A DNA stretch of 64,000 bases from Siphonodentalium dalli. Its lineage: Eukaryota; Mollusca; Scaphopoda; Gadilida; Siphonodentaliidae. The notes below the pieces were generated by a model. That model worked only from the letters and a program-made list of their open reading frames with translations, did not search any database and had not been told where the DNA came from. The stretch lies in NCBI GenBank assembly GCA_032622095.1, contig CP136064.1, forward strand, positions 148,863,819 to 148,927,818, written 5' to 3'. The stretch's first letter is position 1, and every line of letters begins with the position of its first letter. Of this stretch, positions 23,306-34,560 are shown piece after piece. A program made the position numbers and the translations under genes.

Positions 23306-23757
23306 GACTAACCGGACAGTATTTTCGAGGTGGGTACCGGCATCAAAAGATGAAATTTGGAATTTTGAGACAGTCCGTGAAAATATTCAAAATATGCATT
23401 TGTGGGGGGAAAACAGGCCTTTCGATTGATATATAGGTTGTTGCGATACCTTTCTGCGATGAATGTGAAAACTATGATTTTCTGGGATATTTTGGTGAAG
23501 AAATCGGCTCGCGGCGATGATTAAATGACATTTTTTCCGTGATCGAACAATGACAACTGACTTAAATTGATCGTCGGTGTCCGAACATTAGCGAAGAAAT
23601 ATTCACTCACCTTCAGTTGGTCAGATATGCTATCCAAGCGTTTATTTTCCCAAAAAAACGTCAAGAAATGTCAACAAATATTTGTCGACTGATATTTCTC
23701 CACCTCGAAATCTACAACTTCCGGTTTTGGTTCGTGTCCGTTGATCCACTGTGATGA
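23306..23757 (-). repeat. Right 452 bp subterminal inverted repeat
   Basis: Reverse complement of 20061-20512. The two arms are separated by about 2.8 kb that includes the nested MITE. Confidence 0.9.
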
Positions 23758-24051
23758 TGATACGGGGAGAACACTCAAGCCACTCACTGACTAGCGACGA
23801 TACAATAACTTAAATGATTATATGGGACTAGTATGCCTATAACATAACTTATATTTGATTCATTTGGTTGAAAACTGTACAAAAATTACTCGACAACGAC
23901 AATTTGTATTTTTGCATTCCGGTAAATTTGTCATCCGTAACACTACTTCGTACTCAACAGACTTTCAAATAATGAAAAAATTGTTACCGTATTCTCCGAC
24001 TCGGAGACTATAGAAACCAACAACAACATTTGGCGTACAGTACCCCTTTAA

Positions 24052-24728
24052 AGCACGCTATGTATAAATGGTGTTATCACGGACATAAATCCCTTATATA
24101 AGGTGTAATGTTCCTATTGGACCTTTTTATATGAATAATGAATACCGTGGAACAAATAGATAAACCTTATTCAGCAGTTGGTATGTACTGTAGACAATTA
24201 CACACACGATGTACATGCGTCACAAACACGTTTCTGTAGTAAGCTCTAAATATCAAATAGCCACTGTTTACTATTTATCAATCGACAATTCTCTTTGGTT
24301 ATACATTCCTCCGACTGCACAGGAATACCCTTATGTTGCGTAACAGTCTGTAACAGTTGGCAATTTCTTTTGGCACCACTACAACGTGTAAGTTTCACAT
24401 TTTAGCTTTCTCGAAATTAACACGTCTACCTGCGTCTTTACGCTCATTTAAAACGACACCGAACATTTCGCCGCATGACTACTCTACTTCAAAATTGCTT
24501 TAACCCTCCTTCCGTGAACCGATTCTCACCATGCGTCCAGCAAACTAACCGGACAATAGCTCCGCAAATGATGGGTGTATCAATTGATCCAAAATGTGAA
24601 CGTTTTATTTTCTAAAATGCGAGGATTCCAACATAAAATTAACTCTTCGAGCTGGATTAATGAATATACACGCGTACTTAGGCATTCCATTAAGAAGGTT
24701 CGTGTGTACTCCTTTGTCAGATAACAAA
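24052..24728. other. Intron stretch, nothing recognised
   Basis: No exon, repeat or RNA gene could be supported between the 4.28 kb element and the next foldback. Confidence 0.4.
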
Positions 24729-24881
24729 ACAGTTGTCACCCTTGTTTTCGTGAGACACAGGGATTTATCGCCGCTCTCGACCTGGAATGTCACCCGAGGG
24801 CCGCCAGACCTGAGGGTGACATTCCAGGTCTCGAGCGGGCGATAAATCCCCGTGTCTCACTCAATCGCGGGCGACAACTGT
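24729..24881. repeat. 153 bp foldback
   Basis: ACAGTTGTC, GAGACACAGGGATTTATCGC and CGACCTGGAATGTCACCC at the left pair with their reverse complements at the right. The centre is at about 24800. A short palindrome, TTGTCCTAAAATAGGACAA, follows. Confidence 0.85.
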
Positions 24882-25100
24882 ATAATATTGTCCTAAAATA
24901 GGACAATTGGGTTAATAACAAGATCACGCGATGTCATGAGTTATTAATAGGAAATGTAATCCTGTTTATTAAATTTTGACATCTTGAATCACATTGTTGT
25001 GCATTTGATGGATCCATGTATATATACATGGGTCATTAAGGTATTTTGGGCCTAATGGGCTTGATAACATTGGCAGATCATATAATAAAAAACTTTGTTT

Positions 25101-25205
25101 CGAGGTTGACATGAGGATTTATCAACCCTTGGAAGTTAATATATTCACCTTGGCCTGCAACCTCGGTGAATATTAACTTCCCGATAAATCCCCATGTCAA
25201 ACTCG
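25101..25205. repeat. 105 bp foldback related to the previous one
   Basis: CGAGGTTGACATGAGGATTT and GGAAGTTAATATATTCACC pair with the right arm. The GACATG.GGATTTATC phrase is shared with the 24729 foldback. Confidence 0.8.
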
Positions 25206-26577
25206 TAAAAATGCAATAAATGTATATTGTGTATCAAGTCAAGCCAGAACTACTTCGCCAAGTGCGATGATGTACATTATGTCAATAATCCGCTTCTGGT
25301 GATGCCCTGTTACTACCATTTTAACACTAGACTGAAATATCAATTATGGTAGTTCAAAGGTCATAGACAAGGATTTTACTTTCCTGACATTTTTATCATT
25401 TATCATATCTACCAAATATTCAGGAGCTGTTTCCAGATATTTCTGTAGGAAATTCTATTTAGATATATTGGTAAATGATGAACATTTTGAGATATTAAAG
25501 CGATAGGTAATCTTTAGGCCTCAAGGTTGTCATTGTAATGTAAGTATCTCTGTCAAAAATAAGTAAAATATATATCTCCTATAAGTATCTTGCTCACTAA
25601 ACTATATGGTATAATCCTATTCATAACTCTCATAGTAGAAGGGTTAAAAAAAACCTGCAGTTACTCCCAGATCCGTTTTTTTTTAAACGGTACGAATATC
25701 GAATGGGAACTCCCATAGATGACGTAGTGCATCTATCTTTAGTATTACCTGGAACACTTTAGATTAGATTAGATTAGATTTATTTTGATAGTTCAGGTTA
25801 TACATGTGTACATGAATACATACTATGGGTATGTTTACAAGTTGAATAAATATAATACACAACAGTATATATATTATAGTTATAATAATGTTATATGTAG
25901 GGTTCTGATGAGACAGATAGAGTTCAGACTGTGTAAATAATTGATATATAAGAGAATATATCAATTTTCTCAAGAATTAATTCATTTTATAGAGGTTGCC
26001 GTCAGAATATAAGGTAAATTATGTGGCAGAAATCTGTATAAAAATAGAAATACTCATGTGACCTGAGACCATCAGGGATAACGCAAAAAGTTCTCTAAAT
26101 GAAAACTTAATTCCATTGCGGTCCCTGGTGGCTTTCGGCACATGGGCAGTGAGTGAAGTTCGAAACTTAGGAGCACAATGTATAAAAGTATTTAAAATAT
26201 GAATTAAATTAAATAAAAGCCATTTCAGAACGAGACTTATATGGAGAGGAAAAGCTGATAAAATAAGTCAATACACAAGTAATGCAACTTCAACAGCCCT
26301 TCGCCACCTGCATATACACACTACTGCCATTTATGGCCGGCTTTGGACTGGCCTGTCCATGACCGAAAGATTGAAACCCGAAATACAGGCAGCAGTGACA
26401 ATATATGCAACTGGCCAAATACCGTCATCGTACATTACAATATAAGTTAAACTGCTGTATTGAGAAAATTCTAGTTAACAGATGATAAAATAGATTGTTC
26501 CTAGTAAAAGGCAAATGGATTTTCTTCTCTTTTCATCAATTTCTCTAGTAGGTGATGTTTAATGCAAAACCCTCGAC
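25206..26577. other. Intron stretch
   Basis: AT-rich, with an AGATTAGATTAGATTAGATT microsatellite near 25760. No gene is recognised. Confidence 0.45.
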
Positions 26578-26699
26578 TTGTCGCGGATATGATCGTACGC
26601 AGCTGTAAGCCAACCGGATGTAAGCCCAGGCATAGGTTCCTTCCCTGTAGCTCCCCTAGAAGGTGCTTCCCCTGGTTTTGAGGGTCCCGCCTCTGAAAC
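26578..26699 (-). repeat. 122 bp direct repeat, copy 1
   Basis: CTTGTCGCGGATATGATCGT to CCCGCCTCTGAAA, nearly identical to 26964-27085. Minus-strand translation includes GKEPMPGLTSGWLTAAYDH. It lacks the unique coding that follows copy 2, so it looks like a later duplicate of the 3' coding piece. Confidence 0.8.
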
Positions 26700-26963
26700 A
26701 CGTGATCGATCTTTGTTATTTATAAAAGCTGTGAATGAAGTCATTCTTTTTCCCTATCTACTCATCTTCATAAGTTGCTCTTACAAATTTATTACAAATT
26801 GAATCATATTTTTGACTTTGTCAATTGGAAAAAACATTTGAATTTCAACATGCATTCCTGTCTCATTTGTAAATGGCAGAAGGCATTGTTTGATGAACAT
26901 GCCCCATGCGTCTGGTGTGCTGGCTGCACACAGTAATTCCAGTACGGCATTTGTTCCACATGG

Positions 26964-27085
26964 CTTGTCGCGGATATGATCGTACGCAGCTGTAAGCCAA
27001 CCGGATGTAAGCCCAGGCATAGGTTCCTTCCCTGTAGCTCCCCTAGAAGGTGCCTCCCCTGGTTTCGAGGGTCCCGCCTCTGAAA
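26964..27085 (-). repeat. 122 bp direct repeat, copy 2
   Basis: Near-identical partner of 26578-26699, 386 bp downstream. This copy is continuous with the minus-strand coding remnant. Confidence 0.8.
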
Positions 27086-27267
27086 TCAGGACACTAGAGA
27101 ATAGTGATCCCCTCTTTGGCTTAGCGACTCAGGGCGATAGTTACCACACACAAGGATCTGGAGGGGCACCCCATCAAGCACAACTGGTGGGCTCCTTGGA
27201 CTATCATATGGGATGTCAATCTGCTCCCTTGGGTCGACTGTTGGCAGGTTGGCATGCCCAGGTACGG

Positions 27268-28441
27268 TAGGGTCCTGCGAATTGGAGATTTTGATCGAAT
27301 CGAATATCGAATCGAATTGAAGAATTCGAATCGAATGTCGAATCGAATATCGAATCGAATATCGAATCGAATATCGAATCGAATATCGAATCGAATTATA
27401 CATGTGTGTTGCATTCTGAATTAGGCATGTTTTGCCAATGATTAGAAGATGTTTGAAACGTTCTATGAACTTCCATGAACTTCCATCATAACTTATGTGG
27501 CGATCAACTGTCGATCGCGATACTATTAACTTCAATTGATTATTGTCGAGAAGAAAAAAAAAACAGATGAAAATGTCAATGCGGACGTCACGACGATTAA
27601 TATATAACCGGCCTATCGGAACTAAAAACACGCAAAGTTTGTACAGTTTGCATGTACATTCAAAATTGCAAATGGGCATTCGGAAACACCCGTTGTTGTA
27701 AACTTGAAGATGCAACAACAGTCGCAGGGTAGCCTGTTTATGTAGTACTGGGTGCTTCTGGAACTGATGATTCCATTTATGGGTCGTTGTCCCATATGCT
27801 TGCGATTTATGCACCATGTTGTATTTGTCACACGTGTAAGTTCTTGCACTGCCTGAGAAGCTTATCATGTTTAAAATAAACATGAATAACGGACGACTTA
27901 TTGTCAAGTGCCAAAGGAACACTCCGAATCTGACAGTCAACTTCAAAAAAAAAATTCCAACAACATGCACTTTTCGACCCCTGAAACACGTGAAGTTTAC
28001 ATCATCAACGATGTCACATACAAATAATGCGGAACCTGAGATAGACAGTCGGCGGATAACGCTAGCAGTTGCTCAGTCTCATAGTTATTGTAATTTACGT
28101 GCGTCGTCGGTCCAATGGCGATTTCAGAACTTTTGGCAACCATGTTCAAAGCTAGAATTCAGACGTATTTAGTGGTCCTAATCTGGTGGCTAATTACTGG
28201 CCATAAATATATTTAATAGCATGTGTACATTCGTGATGTACAATAAGAATTATAAAGCACACATATTCATAATTTTAGGGAATTAAATGGCACAGAAACA
28301 GCTAAGATCGACGTGTGTACGTGTTCGTACGCAGCTAATAATTTCATCCATATATATTCAAAATTTCGAGTTGGAAATTTCGACTCGAATTCGAATCGAA
28401 TTTAACTTTCGAATCGAATATCGAATATTCGCAGGACCCTA
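27268..28441. mobile_element. 1174 bp hAT-like non-autonomous transposon
   Basis: Terminal inverted repeats TAGGGTCCTGCGAAT and ATTCGCAGGACCCTA are perfect over 15 bp. Both sides have the 8 bp duplication AGGTACGG (27260-27267 and 28442-28449); 8 bp duplications are the hAT hallmark. Subterminal CGAATCGAATAT repeats fill about 27290-27400 and recur inverted at 28375-28430. No transposase frame was found. Removing it reunites the minus-strand coding frame. Confidence 0.92.
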
Positions 28442-28800
28442 AGGTACGGCTGGGTGCTTCTCAAATAACACTCGAACCACGCCATCCATCGCTACAAGTC
28501 GACATCTCTGGGTCAGCATGGCTGGGGGTTCGCCCTGTCCATATTTTATTAATCCCTGTAGACATGCCTCCTGTTCCGACTGGACTTGGAATGGGACAGC
28601 AATTCCCAAGCATGTTTCATCCTTGTTATACTCTGTGGGCTTGGAATACAGGTTACTGGCCAACATCAGCCAGTATCTTCTTCGGGTTTGAATCCAAATG
28701 CAAAAGAATTTGTTCCCTGACACCGTTCTAGCAGAAGGCATGCTTCATACCCGACCCCTCCTAACAATCCATCGCCAGTTCGGAGGACCAATCTGTCAAA

Positions 28801-29930
28801 TTTCCCAATCGTCCCCTACTGTCTCCTCAGCTGGCCACAGCTTATGAGAGGATGAATAAAGTCTAATTGCCCAAAATTGGGGTGTGGCAATCTCCCGATT
28901 CAGCCGAATGATCGGCATCATTGATTTAACAAAAGATACTACTCCACCACCTCTCAGCCAGTCATCTTGGATCCTCTTCCACATTTGGAATCCGATGCAA
29001 GTAGTATCATTCTTCATTACCCCCGGGGTATCTACTTACCCAAAGCTAAGTTTTCGGGCATTCTTCAATCAGTTTGGCAGGCCCTTCATGTCTTATATTT
29101 TGCAGATATGACTACCTCTGCAATCTTTATGGCTCAATATGTGGGTTCTAATCAGGTGTTCAGACTCGGCAAATTAGTCAAGGTTCTTTCCCGTAGTGTG
29201 GGGCACGCCATTTCCATTCTGACTACACTGTCTGCCAATCACGACTTGCTATGGAGAGAGGAAATGGTGAAACATTCGCTTCTATTGCAACTTCATCATG
29301 AGAATTTTCTCCTTTACCAGACCCTGAAGGCCATGGCATTGGAGGCCGAGATCCAAATCCTTCTCCATAAACAGGCTGTGGAAAACATTCAAGATTGTCA
29401 GACACCGGGGTTTTACTCAAGAATCTTTTTAGTTCCCAAGAGTTTGGCCAAATTTCGTCCGGATTGACCTCTCTACCCTGAATGGATATATCGATTCCCC
29501 CCCTCCCCCCCCCCCAGTTCCGTATGGACGCACAGGATACCGTTTGAGCGGCTACCTCTCCCCAGAGCTATGGGGTCAGTATAGACCTCCAGGATGCTTA
29601 TTTTCATGTTTGGCTCCACAGAACGTCATGACGTTATCTGCATTTCCAGTATCGCAAATGTAGTCTATCAGTTCCGGACCCTAGCTTTTGGGCTCAATCT
29701 GAGCCCATTGGCATTTGTTCTTGTTATGGAGGCTGTCCTCGCTTTTTTCCAGCAGCAGTCTACAGTCACTTCAATGGGTTATATCGACGACATGTATTTG
29801 ACTCGTCTCAACCCAGTGGTTTCAGCTCATGACAGGGATGTTTTGCTGTCCCTTAGTGAACACAGAAAAGTCTTCCCTCATCTATGGGAATTCCCATTGG
29901 ATATTTGTACCTTAGGATTTTCGTACCATT
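28801..29930 (+). pseudogene. DIRS-like retrotransposon remnant (reverse transcriptase)
   Basis: The frame 28967-29467 ends in TPGFYSRIFLVPKSLAKFRP, the entry motif of DIRS/Ngaro-type reverse transcriptases. After a stop and shift, DLQDAYFHVWL is readable near 29582. The frame from 29594 gives VYQFRTLAFGLNLSPLAFVL and the catalytic box YIDDMYL near 29780. The sequence upstream of the RT resembles the end of a DIRS gag-like region. The C-rich run 29500-29515 lies inside it. RNase H, the tyrosine recombinase and the terminal repeats were not found, so it is a truncated, decayed copy. Confidence 0.75.
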
Positions 29931-30241
29931 TTGAAAAAACGTACCATAGAATTTTCATACCGTTTTCGTTTTCGAGTAACTGCGGGTTTTTTTAACCCTT
30001 CTACTACAAGAATTAAGAATAGGATTATACCATATAGTATAGTGGGCAAGATACTTATAGAAGATATATATTTTACTTATTTTAGGAAAATATTGTTTTT
30101 TTTATCACATTCTAACATTCAAGATAGGTTGGTAAATACATGAAATACTAAATATGCAGATTATTATACTTCTAGAAATTTATTCAGCTTTTACTTTCCG
30201 CACGTTAGTAAAACAAAATGCTCTTTATAAGCAAGAACACT
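29931..30241. other. AT-rich stretch, nothing recognised
   Basis: Follows the RT remnant. It contains a duplicated ATTTTCGTACC phrase and no gene signal. Confidence 0.4.
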
Positions 30242-30451
30242 GAGTCGCTTCCATATTGGATCCATCCAGCCCCGTTCCGCGAATTCTGTGCTACAAGTCA
30301 AAGTTCTAGAGTAGATTCCATATAGGGAGCTTTTGAATATTCATGAATTCCAGATTCAAAACTCCATATATGAAGTGCTTCTCCAGAACATTGACCTGTA
30401 GCACTTAAACCGCAGAATGAGGGCTGGATGGATCCAATATGGTCGCGACTC
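30242..30451. repeat. 210 bp foldback
   Basis: GAGTCGCTTCCATATTGGAT and CCATCCAGCCC at the left pair with the right-hand GGGCTGGATGGATCCAATAT and GCGACTC. Inner arms TTCCATATAGGGAG and CTCCATATATGAA also pair. The centre is at about 30345, near ATTCATGAATTC. Confidence 0.8.
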
Positions 30452-30756
30452 GGGGATCTCGTTTATTGTTTAATAGCATATCAAGAAAAGACAAACACAG
30501 AATGATTTTTAATGTTTCACAGCAGAGAAAAAAAGGACCCTTATTTCCTGTTGAGATGATAAATTCTATGGCTTCAGTAAGCTTTTCTGATAAAGATAGA
30601 GTGCATTATATCAAACTCTGTTATGTAATTTTCGAGCTATCTTATTCTGAACACTGAAGATTTTCAACTTTTACAACATTTTAAGAGATTTATATTTCCC
30701 TGTTCCTGCAGATCATATATTATTTCGTGAATTGTATATCCAGGAGTTTCTTTCAG

Positions 30757-30846
30757 CCTCGCCTCAATATGCAAGAATACTCATCATCAGGACGACCAAT
30801 TAAGAGGAGAGTCAGCCATAGTGAGATATCAGGCGATCAAGATTTT
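30757..30846 (+). CDS. DCAF17: DCAF17-like exon 3 of those visible
   Basis: The acceptor TTTCTTTCAG ends at 30756 and the donor GTAAGT starts at 30847. It is 90 nt with phase 0 at both ends, encoding PRLNMQEYSSSGRPIKRRVS plus 10 more residues. SSSGRPIKRRVS corresponds to human TASGRVVKKS. A stronger-looking acceptor, CTGTTCCTGCAG at 30711, would add 15 in-frame codons. I chose 30757 because the spacing then matches the human protein. Confidence 0.68.
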
Positions 30847-31103
30847 GTAAGTCCAGACCAATTCAATAGCTTGAATTATGAATGTGAGTGATGAAAATCT
30901 AGATTAAGAAGGTGGGGGGGACATTTTCCAGCGGAATGTGAATTTCTATAGATGGGTTTTTGCTATCTTTGTGGTTTCCATCACCAGGTGAAAAATTTGC
31001 TCTCAATATTGTAATTTCGCCCCCATTTGAAAAGTAAACAAACTCTCTTTCGCTACTTCAAACTCAAATAAGTTTTGTTTACATATATCATTTCCATTTT
31101 TAC

Positions 31104-31960
31104 GTTTACCCATACCATAGTATGGTAAACATAGTGTCAACGTCAGGATTGACCACTCATTGTTTGTCCATCTGTCTGTCTGTCTGTTTGTCTAGCCATC
31201 TGTCTGTCCATAAACACTTTACGCATGGTGCGATAACTCAAACATTTTCTCTCTGTTTGGTACCAAATTTTGTATATAAATTTCTCACCCAAAAAGACAG
31301 ATCGAGTTCAAACAAGGGTTTGATCTGATTATTCTTAACTGAGTATTGCCCTTTTTCGAAAAATATTCACTCTAGAGAAAAAATAATTTAGATTGAATTC
31401 CTTGCGCTCAATTAAAAAAAAAATGAAGAAAAAAAAATGTTAAAATATCTTCTTTTCTTTTTTTAAAGTTAACAAAATTTGAAAAACTAATACCATTATA
31501 ACTCCGCCAAGGGTACCATGAGTCACCACACCAAATTTGGTTTAAATCGCTCCAAAATCTTGTGTTATGTACTGGTAAGTTTGTTTGGAGCGATATTAAA
31601 CCCAATTCACCAATTCATTCCCATGCCTTTGGATTACTCAGCTATTAATATGGCTATATCATTTTCTGATGTCTCTATTAAATGCCAGTATGCAGATAAA
31701 GAAAACTATGGTATCTAATTTTAAACAATACACATGACATGCTATTAACAGTAGACAAGAAAATCTTTGCTGCATTGCACAGCTGAGTTTAGCACTCTAC
31801 AGATGGTCTGAGGGCATCATAAATGTTATAGGTTTAATAGATATGCCAAGGTTCAGCACAAACAATGCCATTAATCAGTTGACAGCTCTGTTATATAATT
31901 TATATTAATGGGTCAGCAGTGAGGTGGCTTATCTTGATGGCTGTGTTGTTGGTAGAATTT
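31104..31960 (+). repeat. CCATACCATAGTATGG hairpin-headed repeat
   Basis: The head GTTTACCCATACC / GGTATGGTAAAC-type hairpin (31104-31130) is followed by ATAGTG, a CTGTCTGTCTG tract, and single-copy body blocks ACAGATCGAGTTC and ATAACTCCGCCAAGGGTACC. The tail is GGGTCAGCAGTGAGGTG. It is a diverged relative of 61191-61961. Confidence 0.8.
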
Positions 31961-32079
31961 GATACATTATCATTGTAAACCACATTCTAACAAACTTCAG
32001 TCCAAAATGTTCTCGACGGGGAAGTCGTATGAGATTGCCCTTGTTGCCATTCATCGGAAAGCTCTCATTATTTAGGGCA

Positions 32080-33527
32080 TTACTGTATATCCCAGCTAAA
32101 AATATAGGCCAAGTTCAATAAATTTCAGAGGACTATTATAATCAGCATGTCCATGGATGCGTCGGTCCATATCCTTGTCCACATGATAACTTGAGCAATA
32201 TTCTACAGAATTTCTTTATATTGGTACATGGTTCACATTTGAGATGCATACCAAGTTTGAATCTGGTCTTGGTCCGATGGTTTTTGATTGAGTTATGCTT
32301 CTTTTTTCGACTTAGAAATCGCTGTTTTCGTGTTGTCCGTATTGTAACTTGCATGCATGCGCGCATCCACATCCTTGTCCACATGATAACTTGAGCAATA
32401 TTCAACAGAATTTCTTGATATTTGGTACGTGGTTCACATTTGAGAAGACGCAGGCCAAGTTTGAATGTGGTCATGGTCCGATGAATTTTGAAGAGTGATT
32501 CCCCTTTTTCAACTTAAAATTACTATTTTTGTGTTGTCCACATGGTATCTTGAACAAAATTCAACAGAATTTCATGATATTTGGTATATGGTCCACATTT
32601 GAGAAGACGCAGGCCAATTTCGAATGTGGTCACAGTATAATAATTTATGAGGGAGTTTGTGCCTTTTTGACTTAAAAATTGCTGTTTTCCTGTTGTTCCT
32701 GAACAAAATTCAACAGAATTTCTTGATATTTGGTACATGGTTCACATTTGAGATGTCGCAGGCCAAATTTGAATTTGGTCTCGTTCTGATGATTTTTGAC
32801 TGACTTTTTGTCCCCCCAAAAATTTTGGAGGACTATTATAGTCAGCACATCAGTGCATGCATCCACATCCTTGATATTTGGTTCACATTTGAGAAGATGC
32901 AGGCAAAGTTCGAATATGGTCTTGGACTGATGAGTTTTGACAGTTATATCCCTTATTCGACTTAGAAATGGCAGTTTTCGTGTTGTCCGCATGGTAACTT
33001 GAGCAATATTCAACAGAATTTGTTGATATTTGGTATGTAGTTCACATTTGAGAAGACCCTGCCAAGTTCGAATTTGGTCATGGTCTGATCATTTTTGGTG
33101 GAGTTATGCCCCTTTTTCGGTTTCATTTCATTTCAGTTTCTGACCCAGAATGGATTATATGATCTGTACCAATGTTGGTATGTGTATTTTCCAGCTAAAA
33201 ATACAGGCCAAGTTATTTTTACATGAGATATGGCCCTTTTTCAACATATAATTTGACCGATTTCATAACATTTTGGTTTCTGACCGATAATTAACTCATG
33301 TTTGGATTATTTGATCTGCACCAAAACTGGTATATGTGTTTCCCAGCTAAAAATACAGGTCAAGTTCGAATATGGGTTATTTTTCGACTTAGAACTTGAC
33401 CGCATATTGGCATTGAAATTAGGGGTATATCAGATATTCTTTGTAAGCTCAAATATTGTATTTTGCGGTAGTACAATACGAAAAGGCTAACGGGGGTATT
33501 TTGCCACGACATAGCGATGCTCTTGTT
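32080..33527 (+). repeat. Mosaic of GTCC-family repeats, ~185 bp units
   Basis: About five units carry AACTTGAGCAATATTCAACA, TTTGGTACATGGTTCACATT and GCAGGCCAAGTTCGAAT (32180-33110). A weak hairpin, CCCCCCAAAAATTTTGGAGG, lies at about 32813. From 33120 it changes to 170 bp-type units and ends with GCCACGACATAGCGATGCTC TTGTT, the same tail as the 6888-7805 element. It is a mosaic of at least two families. Confidence 0.75.
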
Positions 33528-33697
33528 AATGATTTTCAAACTAAAATAATTACTTTATGTCAAGCCGACAAAATATTAAATTTAGCGGAAGTAATTTTCC
33601 AGTGTAAATGTTCTGACTCTGAATTGGATTGCCGCTTTCCGAAATCCTGAAAATTATATATTACGGTGAGGCAACTTCAGGTTGTGGCATTTTTGTC

Positions 33698-34560
33698 CCC
33701 CGAAAAACAAATTTCGGGGGACTATTAAAATAGCCGGTGTCCGTCCGTGCGTCCGGAAATGGTTTCCGGATGATAACTTTAGTTTCGGTTATTAGATCAA
33801 AAGCAAATTTCATAGGTGAGTTTATCAGACCAAAATAAAGGTCAAGTTCGAATATGGGTTTGCTCCGCCCATTTTTGCGAGAGTTGCGGCCCTTATTTGA
33901 CTTGGAAAACCCCTGAAAGTTGGTTTCCGGATGATAACGTTAGTAGAGTTAATTGGATTCAAACCAAATATATATTACTTTCTACCAGCAAAACACAGGT
34001 CAAGTTCGAACTTGGGTTCTGCCCGACCATTTTTGGCAGAGTTATGCCCCTTTTTCGACATTGAAAATTCAATTTTACTTCTTTTTTTTTGGTTTCCGGA
34101 TGATAACTTTTTTTGTGGATTACTTATATCAAAATACAGCTCAAGATCGAATTTCGGTTTAATCCGATAATTATTGCGAGAGTTATGGCCCTTTTTTGTC
34201 AGCCGACCGGACATATAAAACCCCAAAAGTTGGTGTCCGGATGATAACTTTAGTAGAGTAAATCAGATTTAAATCAAATATGGTAGGTCTCTTTCTCCCA
34301 GCAAAACACAGGTCAAGTTCGAATTCGGGTTCCGCCCGCCAATTTTCACCAGAGTTATGTCCCTTTTTGACTTAGAATTTTTGCCAATTTGAGGTTTCTG
34401 GATGAAAACTTTAGTAAATGTGTACTGAATGAAATTAAATTTGGTATATGTAGGTTTACTAGCACAAAAGACAGATCAAGTTCGACGAATTTGAGTTTGA
34501 ACCGATGATTTTTCTCAGAGTTATGGGCTTTTCGACTTAGAAAATTCAATTTTTCTTGTA
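33698..34560 (+). repeat. TCCCCCGAAA hairpin-headed repeat
   Basis: The head GTCCCCCGAAAA / TTTCGGGGGAC (about 33695-33722) is followed by TATTA, GTCCGTCCGTGCGTCC and about four to five units with GGTTTCCGGATGATAACTTT and GTCAAGTTCGAA. Confidence 0.8.

Larger units (their letters stand above)
19771..24047. mobile_element. 4.28 kb TTAA-type DNA transposon, non-autonomous
   Basis: Terminal inverted repeats AGGGGTACTGTACGCCA (19771-19787) and TGGCGTACAGTACCCCT (24031-24047) are perfect over 17 bp. They are flanked by TTAA at 19767-19770 and 24048-24051. About 290 bp of unlike sequence follows each end, then 452 bp subterminal inverted repeats. No transposase frame is seen. TTAA targets point to piggyBac or Kolobok. 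Nested insertions occupy 21818-22656. Confidence 0.88.
26781..28800 (-). pseudogene. Unrecognised minus-strand coding remnant split by a hAT-like element
   Basis: Reading right to left: FDRLVLRTGDGLLGG (about 28797), a frame change near 28690, then 28690-28450 with LASNLYSKPTEYNKDETCLG and RCRLVAMDGVVRVLFEKHP. The 27268-28441 insertion follows. The same frame then resumes at 27267 with HANLPTVDPREQIDIPY and ends at a stop near 27086. A further frame (to 26781) has MPGLTSGWLTAAYDHIRDKP and ELLCAASTPDAWGMFIKQ. Composition and continuity across the insertion support real coding origin. I do not recognise the family; a retroelement gag-like or host gene remnant is possible. Confidence 0.5.

Noticed and set aside
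27121-27970. Frames through the CGAATCGAATAT repeats.
   Set aside because: Repeat-driven open frames inside a non-autonomous transposon.
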